A stretch of 12,874 bases of DNA from Acidobacteriota bacterium. Its GTDB lineage: Bacteria; Acidobacteriota; Terriglobia; Terriglobales; Acidobacteriaceae. Positions 7,901 through 12,874 of this stretch are shown here, piece by piece (position 1 is the stretch's first letter; each line of letters begins with the position of its first letter). The DNA is taken from contig QIAK01000080.1 of NCBI GenBank assembly GCA_003225515.1, forward strand, positions 350 through 13,223. The letters run 5' to 3'. Below the pieces are notes generated by a model. The model did not search any database. It had not been told where the DNA came from and saw nothing but the letters and a program-made list of their open reading frames with translations. Made by a program: the position numbers and the translations under genes.

Positions 7901-8283
7901 GGAATCTCGACGCGCTCGTTCGCGGAGTTGTAACCCTCCTGCAACTGGCCCCATTGCTGCACCCCGGCTTCGCTTTGTACCCGAATCCGAGCCTTGGTCT
8001 CTTTCCGCCCCGTGCCGTCGGCTTCGAAGCGATAGTACGAATGCATCTGCTCGATGACGAAGGACTCCTGCGCGTAGTCGGGAGTCTTAGGATTGTTGGC
8101 GGCATCCGCAGCTTTTTCTGCGGTCGTGGCAGTAGGCGTTTTGTCAGCCTGTTTCGACTGCTCGACCGGATTGGAAGCCTTGGGCGGCGGCGCCCCACCC
8201 GACGGAACTTGCCCGGGTTGCTGGGAACTTGCGCTGACGGTCAGCAGGCATGAAAACAGGAAAACGAGGCAACGATCACGCAT
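4960..8283 (-). CDS. Exported DUF3857-transglutaminase-TPR protein
   Basis: The 1107-residue product starts with a Sec-type signal peptide (about residues 1-20, cleavage near SASS-QQ) and a Pro/Ala/Thr-rich linker to about 70. A DUF3857-like domain follows (about 70-250). Next comes a lysine-rich charged stretch (261-269) and a transglutaminase-like core (about 300-430) with an intact triad: Cys363 in YGDCKDKH, His404 in FDHV and Asp423 in WMDTT. A beta-rich linker runs to about 690, then a TPR array of some seven or eight units (about 692-984). The last 80 or so residues (about 1030-1107) resemble a TonB C-terminal fold, with paired cysteines C1086 and C1093 that may form a disulfide. It probably acts in the periplasm, where these cores work as cysteine proteases, amidases or transferases; the substrate is unknown. 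The start at 8283 is chosen because it directly precedes the signal peptide; 37 upstream in-frame codons lack such a signal. Confidence 0.88.
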   Translation of the reverse strand: MRDRCLVFLFSCLLTVSASSQQPGQVPSGGAPPPKASNPVEQSKQADKTPTATTAEKAADAANNPKTPDYAQESFVIEQMHSYYRFEADGTGRKETKARIRVQSEAGVQQWGQLQEGYNSANERVEIPYVRVLKEDGSVVKAGDDAVQDLSAPIEREAPVYTDYRQKHITVPGLRPGEVLEYDMVTVIHTPLAAGQFWADYDFDKSNITLDETVDVDVPSGRSLKLKCKPGKDPKITEANGRRVYHWSGSHLEREDDAKLKEKKKKKRRPDEDRPDIQLTTFESWEQIGRWYASLEKDRRAPSPEVRAKAQELTKGLNTDLEKTEALYDFVAKNFRYVSLSLGVGRYQPHAASDVLHDQYGDCKDKHTLLASLLQAEGLHASSVLINSSRKLDPDVPSPSQFDHVITMLPRDNNGKKEEVWMDTTSEVAPFRLLAYTLRKKQALVIPPADPPSPVAPHLEETPADTPMPDTEFSQIDGKINDIGKLEAHVHYEFRGDEELLLRSVFRRVPQANWQRVVENVNAALGGDITNLKVSDPAATREPFTMSYDVAKVNFLDWSKKKTDIVLPLMQFNLPDVNDDADDADAEPLKLGPKAEYSYQIKLELPGKYTAHAPLAFSLKRDYAEYQASYKIEGGTFTAGRKLILHQDELPVARASDYESFRRAVGADLGQHLSVESAVAGSLVPPGDMKADDLVDSARAAADNGNLPVALVLLKRATEIDPKNKVAWNNLGLVYLAQRQNDQAIAAFQKQIEVNPYDEFAYNNLGRVYWNDRKYDEAVKAFNKQLENNPLDKFAHANLGVMYAEWHKYDLAAAELEKAASLSPESGELQVSLGDAYLNLGQDDKALAAFDHAVELSATPLVWNNIAYQLSLKDSHLDRAQQYAESAVSATAAALRNVSLDRLSNKELPLVSSLIAYWDTLGWVHFGEGDLSKAEKYVAAAWELGHHGEVGDHLGQIYQKRGDKDRALRTYALSMNGLRPTPETRSRLASLAGGDAKADAAVARCKDELQHQSTIDLGKATQTGNADFFILLSGGAGSAAKVDAVKFVSGDEKLKSYTEALRTADYHLAFPDDTPVKVFRRGTLSCAIATGKCEFALTLPDDVRTVD

Positions 8284-8464
8284 AATTTTTGAGAAGAACC
8301 TTAGTATTATCCCATGCAGCAGCCGCGAGCAGACTGCCTTCGGCCAAGGGGAGAAACCGAAGGTACTGGAATCCGCCGGATTGCGCCTTCCCAAAGCCCT
8401 TTACCGGGTGAGCCAGCCTGCAAGAATCATCATAATATGAGCCCTATTTTTCACCCCCGGATCC

Positions 8465-8480
8465 TGTGATCCCGATCACA
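8465..8480. promoter_or_regulatory. CRP/FNR-family operator-like palindrome
   Basis: The sequence TGTGATCCCGATCACA matches the classic CRP consensus TGTGA-N6-TCACA in all ten defined bases, and the symmetry extends to six bases per arm. It is centred about 50 nt before a start point predicted from TAGAAT at 8511-8516, within the usual range for an activator. It is 185 nt or more from the divergent transglutaminase gene start. The identity of the regulator is inferred from consensus only. Confidence 0.55.
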
Positions 8481-8510
8481 TTTTTCTGGTTCCGGCGCTC
8501 GAATTCGGCG

Positions 8511-8516
8511 TAGAAT
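8511..8516 (+). promoter_or_regulatory. Candidate -10 element for the small membrane protein gene
   Basis: TAGAAT lies 91 nt before the ATG at 8608. No consensus -35 is seen upstream, which would suit an activator-dependent promoter given the CRP-type site 30 nt further upstream. Confidence 0.3.
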
Positions 8517-8607
8517 CTGCCGAGATAGTCCTGTTTCGCCATGATGCGGGACAGGCGTGACGCATAACGTACTTGCGCCACGATCTTTCCCTTGGAGGTT
8601 TTCTTGC

Positions 8608-8784
8608 ATGGAAGATCGGGCCCCTGTCGTGTCCTCTACCGAGCAGTCTTCGAGCTCCACCACCAGTTCCGCCATACGCCATTATGAAGGGCGCGGAGCT
8701 TGGGTTCTTACAGCGTACGGCATCTCCGGCTTAGCGCTGTTCGGAGTTTTGGCCTACTTTTTTTCGGACTTCATCTCGCATTAG
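8608..8784 (+). CDS. Small single-pass membrane protein, unrecognised
   Basis: The 58-residue product has a polar Ser/Thr-rich N-terminal third (residues 9-21 are mostly S and T), a charged hinge HYEGRG and one strong membrane helix (about 31-54). A short tail ends in H58. The start is well supported by GGAGG at 8594-8598, nine nt before the ATG. I do not recognise the family. Its size and layout recall small accessory subunits of respiratory complexes, but no motif shows this. It stands alone with its own leader, is divergent from the transglutaminase-TPR gene, and has a CRP-type site upstream. No clear terminator follows. Confidence 0.7.
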   Translation: MEDRAPVVSSTEQSSSSTTSSAIRHYEGRGAWVLTAYGISGLALFGVLAYFFSDFISH

Positions 8785-8935
8785 TCCAGGCCCCGGTTGA
8801 CGAACGGGCGTGCGCGTCCGCGGAATAGGGATGAAGTGTCTCTCCGCATTTTTACATTCAAGAAAAAACATTTGAATATTCTTTCGGAAATCTGAACCGG
8901 CCTGCGGCGCTGCCAAGCCTCAGCCATGAACGTGC

Positions 8936-8941
8936 TACAAT
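8936..8941 (+). promoter_or_regulatory. Candidate -10 element for the purM operon
   Basis: TACAAT sits 67 nt before the preferred GTG start of purM. The -35 region is weak, so the call is tentative. The 224-nt gap before purM shows nothing else beyond an AT-rich inverted repeat (ATTCAA at 8856-8861, TTGAAT at 8872-8877). Confidence 0.25.
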
Positions 8942-9008
8942 GAGCGACCTTAGGTTGTCGCTTAGGCACCCGGCACTCACCCCACAAAAGGATTACGAAC
9001 ACAAATCT

Positions 9009-10064
9009 GTGGCCAAGACTCCCACTTCCAGCCCGACGCCAATCACCTACGCAGATGCCGGGGTGGACATCGATCGCGCCAACCGCACCAAGCAGCGTAT
9101 CAAGTATCTGGCCCACAAGACCTTCACCCGAGGGGTGCTGAGCGAAATCGGCGGCTTCGGCGGCCTGTTCGCGGTGGACAAGACCAAGTACGTTGACCCC
9201 GTATTGGTTTCGAGCGTCGATGGCGTTGGCACCAAGTTAAAGATTGCCTTCGAAATGGGCCTGCATTCTACCGTGGGCGCCGATCTCGTCAACCATTGTG
9301 TAAACGACATTGCGGTGCAAGGCGCCGCCCCAATGTTTTTCATGGACTATCTCGCCACCGGTACCCTCGATCCCTCCATTGCCGAAAAGGTTGTGGAGGG
9401 CATTGCCGATGCCTGCAAGCACAATGGCTGTGCCCTGATTGGGGGCGAAACTGCCGAGATGCCCGGCTTTTATCCCGACGGCGAATACGATCTGGCGGGC
9501 TTCATTGTCGGTGTGGTCGAGCGCGAAAAAATTATCACCGGCAAAGACGTGCAGATCGGAGACATCATCCTAGGCCTCCCCTCGAACGGACTGCACACCA
9601 ACGGATATTCGCTCGCCCGCAAGTTACTGTTCGAAGTGGCCCGTTATTCGGCGGATACCTACGTAAATGAGGTTAAGAACAAGGTCGGCAATGAATTGAT
9701 GCGCACGCACAAGAGCTACTGGCCGTCTCTGCGAAAATTGATTGACAGCCAATGCGTGGCCGCCCTGGCGCACATTACGGGTGGCGGCATCACCGAAAAT
9801 CTTCCTCGCGTCCTCCCCCGCGGAACCGCTGCCGTCATTGAATTGGGAACCTGGCCCGTGCTTCCGATCTTTGAACATCTCCAGCAACTGGGAAATGTTC
9901 CTCAGGACGAGATGCTCCGCACCTTCAACATGGGATTGGGGATGCTGCTGGTAGTTCCATCGGCGAAATTCAAGAAAGCTCAGTCGGTGCTGGAGCGAGT
10001 GGGCGAGAAGGCCTATACCATCGGCCGCATCGTAAAGGGCGAGCGCAAAGTCAGCTACAGTTGA
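9009..10064 (+). CDS. purM: Phosphoribosylformylglycinamidine cyclo-ligase (AIR synthetase)
   Basis: PurM closes the imidazole ring of FGAM with ATP to give AIR, step five of de novo purine synthesis, in the cytoplasm. The 351-residue form matches the family length (about 345). Conserved blocks are YADAGVDID (14-22), DGVGTKLK (71-78), GGETAEMPGFY (145-155), LPSNGLHTNGYSLAR (190-204), HITGGG (255-260) and FNMGLGM (306-312). I chose the GTG at 9009 because the core begins 13 residues later. An in-frame ATG at 8940 would add 23 residues with no family resemblance, and it overlaps a TACAAT that could be the -10. Neither start has a good ribosome site; AAGGAT at 8988-8993 is rather far from the GTG. 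It heads the row purM, small gene, purN. Confidence 0.93.
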   Translation: MAKTPTSSPTPITYADAGVDIDRANRTKQRIKYLAHKTFTRGVLSEIGGFGGLFAVDKTKYVDPVLVSSVDGVGTKLKIAFEMGLHSTVGADLVNHCVNDIAVQGAAPMFFMDYLATGTLDPSIAEKVVEGIADACKHNGCALIGGETAEMPGFYPDGEYDLAGFIVGVVEREKIITGKDVQIGDIILGLPSNGLHTNGYSLARKLLFEVARYSADTYVNEVKNKVGNELMRTHKSYWPSLRKLIDSQCVAALAHITGGGITENLPRVLPRGTAAVIELGTWPVLPIFEHLQQLGNVPQDEMLRTFNMGLGMLLVVPSAKFKKAQSVLERVGEKAYTIGRIVKGERKVSYS

Positions 10065-10110
10065 GTTCCCGTTCAACACTTCCGCATCCGCCCCATTTCG
10101 AGAAAACATT

Positions 10111-10326
10111 GTGACTGAAGAAGTCGTGATCAAGCTCCTTGAAGAAATCAGAGACCTGCAGAAACTGCATGTTGAGAACTACAAGAACGCGCTGAAGAAT
10201 CAGCAGGAGTCGATCGAAATCCAGAGACGGGCAATGCGTCGTCAAAGGATAAACCTTCTGGTGATCGGCGTTGTGCTCGTCGTTTTTCTGGGTTTCATAG
10301 CCTGGTCTTCGTACCCCAACAAGTAA
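10111..10326 (+). CDS. Small coiled-coil and membrane protein between purM and purN, unrecognised
   Basis: The 71-residue product has a highly charged, heptad-like helical N-terminal part (about 1-46, rich in E, K, Q and R). One membrane helix follows (about 48-65, LLVIGVVLVVFLGFIAW), then a short tail. The basic residues before the helix (RRQR) suggest the N-terminal coil stays in the cytoplasm. It starts with GTG, 46 nt after the purM stop, with no strong ribosome site. Its TAA shares one base with the purN ATG (TAATG), so translation of the two is probably coupled. I do not recognise a family. The place in the operon hints at a link to purine synthesis or membrane tethering, but that is inference. 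Confidence 0.7.
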   Translation: MTEEVVIKLLEEIRDLQKLHVENYKNALKNQQESIEIQRRAMRRQRINLLVIGVVLVVFLGFIAWSSYPNK

Positions 10327-10937
10327 TGCACTCCCTGAGCATTCTTCTCTCCGGCCGCGGTTCGAATTTTGTCGCCATCGCCGACAGTATTGAGGCGGGC
10401 CGAATTGCAGACGCGCGGATATCAGTCGTGATCTCGAACCGGGCAGATGCGCTGGGTGTAGCGGCTGCGCGGAAGCGCGGCATTGATGCGCTGGTCATCC
10501 CTTCAAAGGGCAAGGTGCGCGAGCAGCACGACCGCGAGGTGGCTGCGATCCTGCAGCAACGCGGTGTGGAATTGATTTGCCTGGCTGGATACATGCGCTT
10601 GCTCTCCCCGTGGTTCGTGCAGCAGTTCCCGAGAAAAATTCTGAATATCCATCCGTCGCTGCTGCCGGCCTTCCCCGGCCTGGAAGCACAGGAGCAGGCC
10701 TTTGCTTATGGGGTGAAAGTTTCAGGATGCACCGTGCATTTCGTGGACGAAGAGCTCGACCATGGTCCCATCATCGTGCAGAAAGCGGTCCAGGTACTCG
10801 ACGCGGACAATGAGCGGACACTGGCGGCACGCATCCTTGAGCAGGAACATATCGCGTATACCGAGGCAATCAACATCGTGCTGAGCGGAGAATTTGAAGT
10901 CACCGGCCGGAGGCTGGTTGGCAAGCCATCGTTATAA
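10326..10937 (+). CDS. purN: Phosphoribosylglycinamide formyltransferase (GAR transformylase)
   Basis: PurN transfers a formyl group from 10-formyl-tetrahydrofolate to GAR, step three of purine synthesis. The 203-residue product has the nucleotide-binding GRGSN (10-14), LAGYMRLL (86-93) and the catalytic trio Asn107, His109 (in ILNIHPSLLPAFPG) and Asp145 (in DEELDHGPI), which line up with the known N106/H108/D144 of the E. coli enzyme. Length is normal. The ATG overlaps the stop of the preceding small gene. No Shine-Dalgarno is seen in front, so it probably depends on reinitiation. With purM two genes upstream it forms a short purine operon. Confidence 0.94.
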   Translation: MHSLSILLSGRGSNFVAIADSIEAGRIADARISVVISNRADALGVAAARKRGIDALVIPSKGKVREQHDREVAAILQQRGVELICLAGYMRLLSPWFVQQFPRKILNIHPSLLPAFPGLEAQEQAFAYGVKVSGCTVHFVDEELDHGPIIVQKAVQVLDADNERTLAARILEQEHIAYTEAINIVLSGEFEVTGRRLVGKPSL

Positions 10938-10946
10938 TCAGAAAGC

Positions 10947-12185
10947 ATGTCCAATTTCCTCCCGGTCGAAGAACAACTCACCTATCTCAGAAAGGGCTCC
11001 GCCGAAATCATTCGCGAAGCCGATTTGCGGGCCAAGCTGGAAAAGTCGCTGAAGACCGGCAAGCCGCTGCGCGTAAAGCTCGGCATGGACCCGACTGCTC
11101 CCGACCTGCATCTCGGCCACACAGTCGTGCTGCGCAAGCTGAAGCACTTTCAGGATCTCGGCCATACCGCGATTTTTCTGATCGGCGATTTCACGGGCAT
11201 GATCGGTGATCCCACCGGGCGCTCCGTCACCCGCCCTCCCTTAAGCCGCGAGCAGATCGAGCAGAACGCGGAGACATATAAATCGCAAGTCTTCAAGATT
11301 CTCGACCCACAAAAAACCAAAATCGACTTCAACCGCCGCTGGATGGGTGCCTTCACCTCCGACGACTTCGTGCGCCTGATGGCGAAGTACACCGTCTCGC
11401 AACTGCTCGAGCGCGAGGACTTCCACAAACGATTTCAGGAAGAAAAGCCCATCTCTGTGCACGAACTGTTGTACCCGCTGGTGCAGGGATACGACTCGGT
11501 GGCTCTCGAAGCGGATGTAGAACTCGGCGGCACCGACCAGAAATTCAATCTGCTGGTCGGTCGCGAACTGCAACGCTCTTATGGTCAGGAATCGCAGGTA
11601 GTGCTGACTACGCCAATTCTCGAAGGGCTCGACGGCGTCCAGAAAATGTCGAAGTCTCTGGGCAACGCAATCGGCATTCACGAGCCGCCGCTCGAGATGT
11701 ACGGAAAGCTGATGAGCATCTCCGATGAAATGATGTGGCGCTACTACGAGCTCCTGACCGATGTTCAGTTAGCCGAGATCGAAAGGATGAAGCGCGAATT
11801 GCACCCGATGGCCGCGAAGAAGGAACTGGCGCGGAGAATCGTGGGGGATTTTCACGCGGGGGATGCCGCATTGAAGGCAGGGGAGGATTGGGCGAAGCAG
11901 TTTCAGAAGGATGAGGCCCCCGACTCAGTCGAGGCTGTCCAGATTCAGCTTAGAGATGTGGGGGAGATCAACCCGCTGCCCGGATCATCAATCAAGGTTG
12001 ACAAAGTTGTCTTCAAAGCCGGTCTCGCTTCTTCTGTCACTGAAGCTGGGAATAAGAGGAAAGCTGGCTCGGTGAGATTCAATGGCGAAGTAGTGAAGGA
12101 TCCAGTTTATGGAACTGGACTCCCACCTGTGACAATCGACGTTCGTCTGGGGCACCGAATCAAGCGAGCGCAGATCGTGCCTTGA
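10947..12185 (+). CDS. tyrS: Tyrosyl-tRNA synthetase
   Basis: The 412-residue product charges tRNA-Tyr in the cytoplasm. It is a class I synthetase with GMDPTAPDLHLGH (HIGH-type signature, 55-58), the tyrosine-pocket block GYDSVALEADVELGGTDQKFN (181-201) and GVQKMSKSLGN (KMSKS, 233-237). An S4-like RNA-binding segment follows at the C-terminus (about 355-395, with GSVRFNGEVVKDP). Length and motifs fit the TyrZ-like branch (about 400-420 residues). The gene begins 9 nt after the purN stop. TATAAT at 10933-10938 lies across that stop and may give an internal, nearly leaderless promoter, but the -35 spacing is wrong. The last third shows a marked change in glycine codons (GGC to GGG) from about 11,840. 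Confidence 0.94.
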   Translation: MSNFLPVEEQLTYLRKGSAEIIREADLRAKLEKSLKTGKPLRVKLGMDPTAPDLHLGHTVVLRKLKHFQDLGHTAIFLIGDFTGMIGDPTGRSVTRPPLSREQIEQNAETYKSQVFKILDPQKTKIDFNRRWMGAFTSDDFVRLMAKYTVSQLLEREDFHKRFQEEKPISVHELLYPLVQGYDSVALEADVELGGTDQKFNLLVGRELQRSYGQESQVVLTTPILEGLDGVQKMSKSLGNAIGIHEPPLEMYGKLMSISDEMMWRYYELLTDVQLAEIERMKRELHPMAAKKELARRIVGDFHAGDAALKAGEDWAKQFQKDEAPDSVEAVQIQLRDVGEINPLPGSSIKVDKVVFKAGLASSVTEAGNKRKAGSVRFNGEVVKDPVYGTGLPPVTIDVRLGHRIKRAQIVP

Positions 12186-12239
12186 CGGTTTGGTTCCTGC
12201 TCGTGTCTCAGAAGTGAATTCTGCTACTCTCTCCCGCAC

Positions 12240-12874
12240 ATGCGCGCGGCTGCCATTTTCGGGCTGGGGTGTTCTCCTAAGAACCTGAAACCCTTTCAAA
12301 AGAATCAGTTCGCCGAGCATATCGAGTGGCACATTGGGATGCCGGGCTCGGGCGATCAGGCTGACGTGGTTCTGCTTTTTGGTGGGGACGGGACGATTCA
12401 TCGGCATCTGGGGCAACTGGTGCGGCTGGGGTTGCCGATGCTGGTGGTGCCTGCGGGTAGTGGGAATGATTTTGCGCGGGCGCTTGGGCTGCGGCGCGTT
12501 CGGGATTCGCTCTTGGCTTGGCGGAAATTCTGCGATGGCGCGGGCAATGTGCGCGTGGTGGATCTCGGGGTGATTTCTGCTCTCGAAAGCGCGGGCGGGG
12601 CGCCCGCGCCACAGGGTGCTCGGTACTTCTGCTGCGTGGCGGGCGTTGGGCTCGATGGCGAAGTATCCCGGCGCGCTAACCAGCTGCCGCGCTGGCTGCG
12701 CGGGCACGGAGGGTATCTGCTGAGCGTGGTTCCGACAATTTTCAGGTTTGCGGCGCTGCCTATGAAGATTCTGACGGCTGCGGAGGGCGACGATGCAAAG
12801 GCAGGCTGGATCAACCGCAGCGATCGGCCGACTATCCTGGCAGCGTTCGCCAATACTCCGTCGTTTGGTGGGGG
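12240..12874 (+). CDS. Diacylglycerol/lipid kinase family protein, cut by the window end
   Basis: At least 211 residues are present. The nucleotide-binding GGDGT (48-52) and PAGSGNDFARALG (71-83) are hallmarks of the DAGK catalytic domain (YegS/DgkB-type lipid kinases), and AGVGLDGEV (134-142) and ANTPSFGG at the edge also fit. These enzymes phosphorylate diacylglycerol or related lipids at the inner membrane face with ATP. The frame is the same as tyrS, with the tyrS stop 54 nt upstream and no other ATG or GTG between, so ATG 12240 is the only sensible start. No clear ribosome site is seen. A palindrome-coded insertion (about residues 114-127) interrupts the usual spacing between VVDLG and RYF. 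Confidence 0.85.
   Translation, partial: MRAAAIFGLGCSPKNLKPFQKNQFAEHIEWHIGMPGSGDQADVVLLFGGDGTIHRHLGQLVRLGLPMLVVPAGSGNDFARALGLRRVRDSLLAWRKFCDGAGNVRVVDLGVISALESAGGAPAPQGARYFCCVAGVGLDGEVSRRANQLPRWLRGHGGYLLSVVPTIFRFAALPMKILTAAEGDDAKAGWINRSDRPTILAAFANTPSFGG
12589..12609 (+). repeat. Strong GC palindrome inside the lipid kinase gene
   Basis: Arms GCGCGGGCG (12589-12597) and CGCCCGCGC (12601-12609) form a perfect 9-bp stem around GGG. The reading frame continues through it and codes for Ala/Gly/Pro-rich residues (within 114-127) where family members normally go straight from VVDLG to the next strand. It looks like a palindromic element inserted in frame; only this copy is present in the window. Confidence 0.55.

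Larger units (their letters stand above)
8284..8607. other. Divergent control region between the transglutaminase-TPR gene and a small membrane protein gene
   Basis: These 324 nt hold no convincing gene. On the minus strand GATAAT (8306-8311) is a possible -10 for the transglutaminase gene, 22 nt before its ATG. On the plus strand TAGAAT (8511-8516) is a possible -10 for the small gene. A perfect CRP-type palindrome lies at 8465-8480. A run of T (8481-8485) follows the palindrome. No repeats shared with other parts of the window were seen. Confidence 0.6.

Noticed and set aside
7351..8253. Plus-strand 300-codon open frame
   Set aside because: It is antisense to the signal peptide, DUF3857 and transglutaminase parts of the same gene, with no recognisable motif.
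8245..8283. Possible lipoprotein signal in the transglutaminase-TPR protein (LFSC at residues 9-12)
   Set aside because: The residue before the serine is Phe and the Cys is inside the hydrophobic core, which does not fit a lipobox. A normal signal peptide with cleavage near residue 20 fits better.
10918..10938. TTGGCA plus TATAAT as a full tyrS promoter
   Set aside because: The spacer is only 9 nt, too short for a sigma70 promoter. TATAAT alone is noted as a possible internal start.
11988..12707. Minus-strand 239-codon open frame across the tyrS/lipid kinase junction
   Set aside because: It is rich in Pro, Arg and Ser and lies opposite two well-supported genes. No ribosome site or domain is seen.
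1..12874. CRISPR array, tRNA, rRNA, transposase or defence cluster
   Set aside because: No regularly spaced repeats, cloverleaf, rRNA-like sequence or recombinase motif was seen on either strand.

Overview
The window looks like ordinary chromosome from a fairly GC-rich, free-living bacterium. It is most likely an acidobacterium of the Terriglobia/Koribacter type, although no single gene proves this. The hints are an Alternative Complex III-type pentaheme cytochrome, a large periplasmic DUF3857/transglutaminase/TPR protein of a kind common in that phylum, a purM-purN-tyrS-lipid kinase gene run, and scattered 'GTCATCCTGAGCG...GTCGAAGGACCC' palindromic repeats between genes.

Left part (1-2656). 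Two inverted REP-like repeats lie at 1-32 and 137-200. Next to them, on the minus strand, is a pentaheme cytochrome c (ActA-like, 245-943), with its own candidate promoter about 130 nt upstream. Further right is a minus-strand aldehyde dehydrogenase (1211-2656). A divergent control region separates it from a plus-strand amidase-signature hydrolase (2804-4222). The amidase converges on a minus-strand pyridoxamine-phosphate-oxidase-fold protein (4304-4771).

Middle (4772-8784). A 1107-residue exported protein (4960-8283, minus) combines a DUF3857 domain, a transglutaminase core with an intact Cys-His-Asp triad, a TPR array and a small C-terminal domain. Its upstream region, about 320 nt long, is shared with a divergent 58-residue single-pass membrane protein (8608-8784). 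This region carries a textbook CRP-type palindrome, TGTGA-N6-TCACA, at 8465-8480.

Right part (9009-12874, all plus strand). purM, a 71-residue coiled-coil/membrane protein, purN, tyrS and a diacylglycerol/lipid kinase cut by the window edge follow closely. The first three look like a purine-biosynthesis operon, since PurN and PurM catalyse the third and fifth steps to IMP. The small membrane gene's stop codon overlaps the purN start (TAATG). The lipid kinase carries a GC-rich palindrome in frame in its coding sequence, and glycine codon use changes sharply within the last third of tyrS.

Most genes are recognisable household or accessory metabolism. I see no defence system, CRISPR array, transposase, tRNA or rRNA. 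The points most worth a second look are the two unrecognised small membrane proteins, the CRP-like site, the in-frame palindrome in the lipid kinase, and the repeat pair beside the cytochrome gene.
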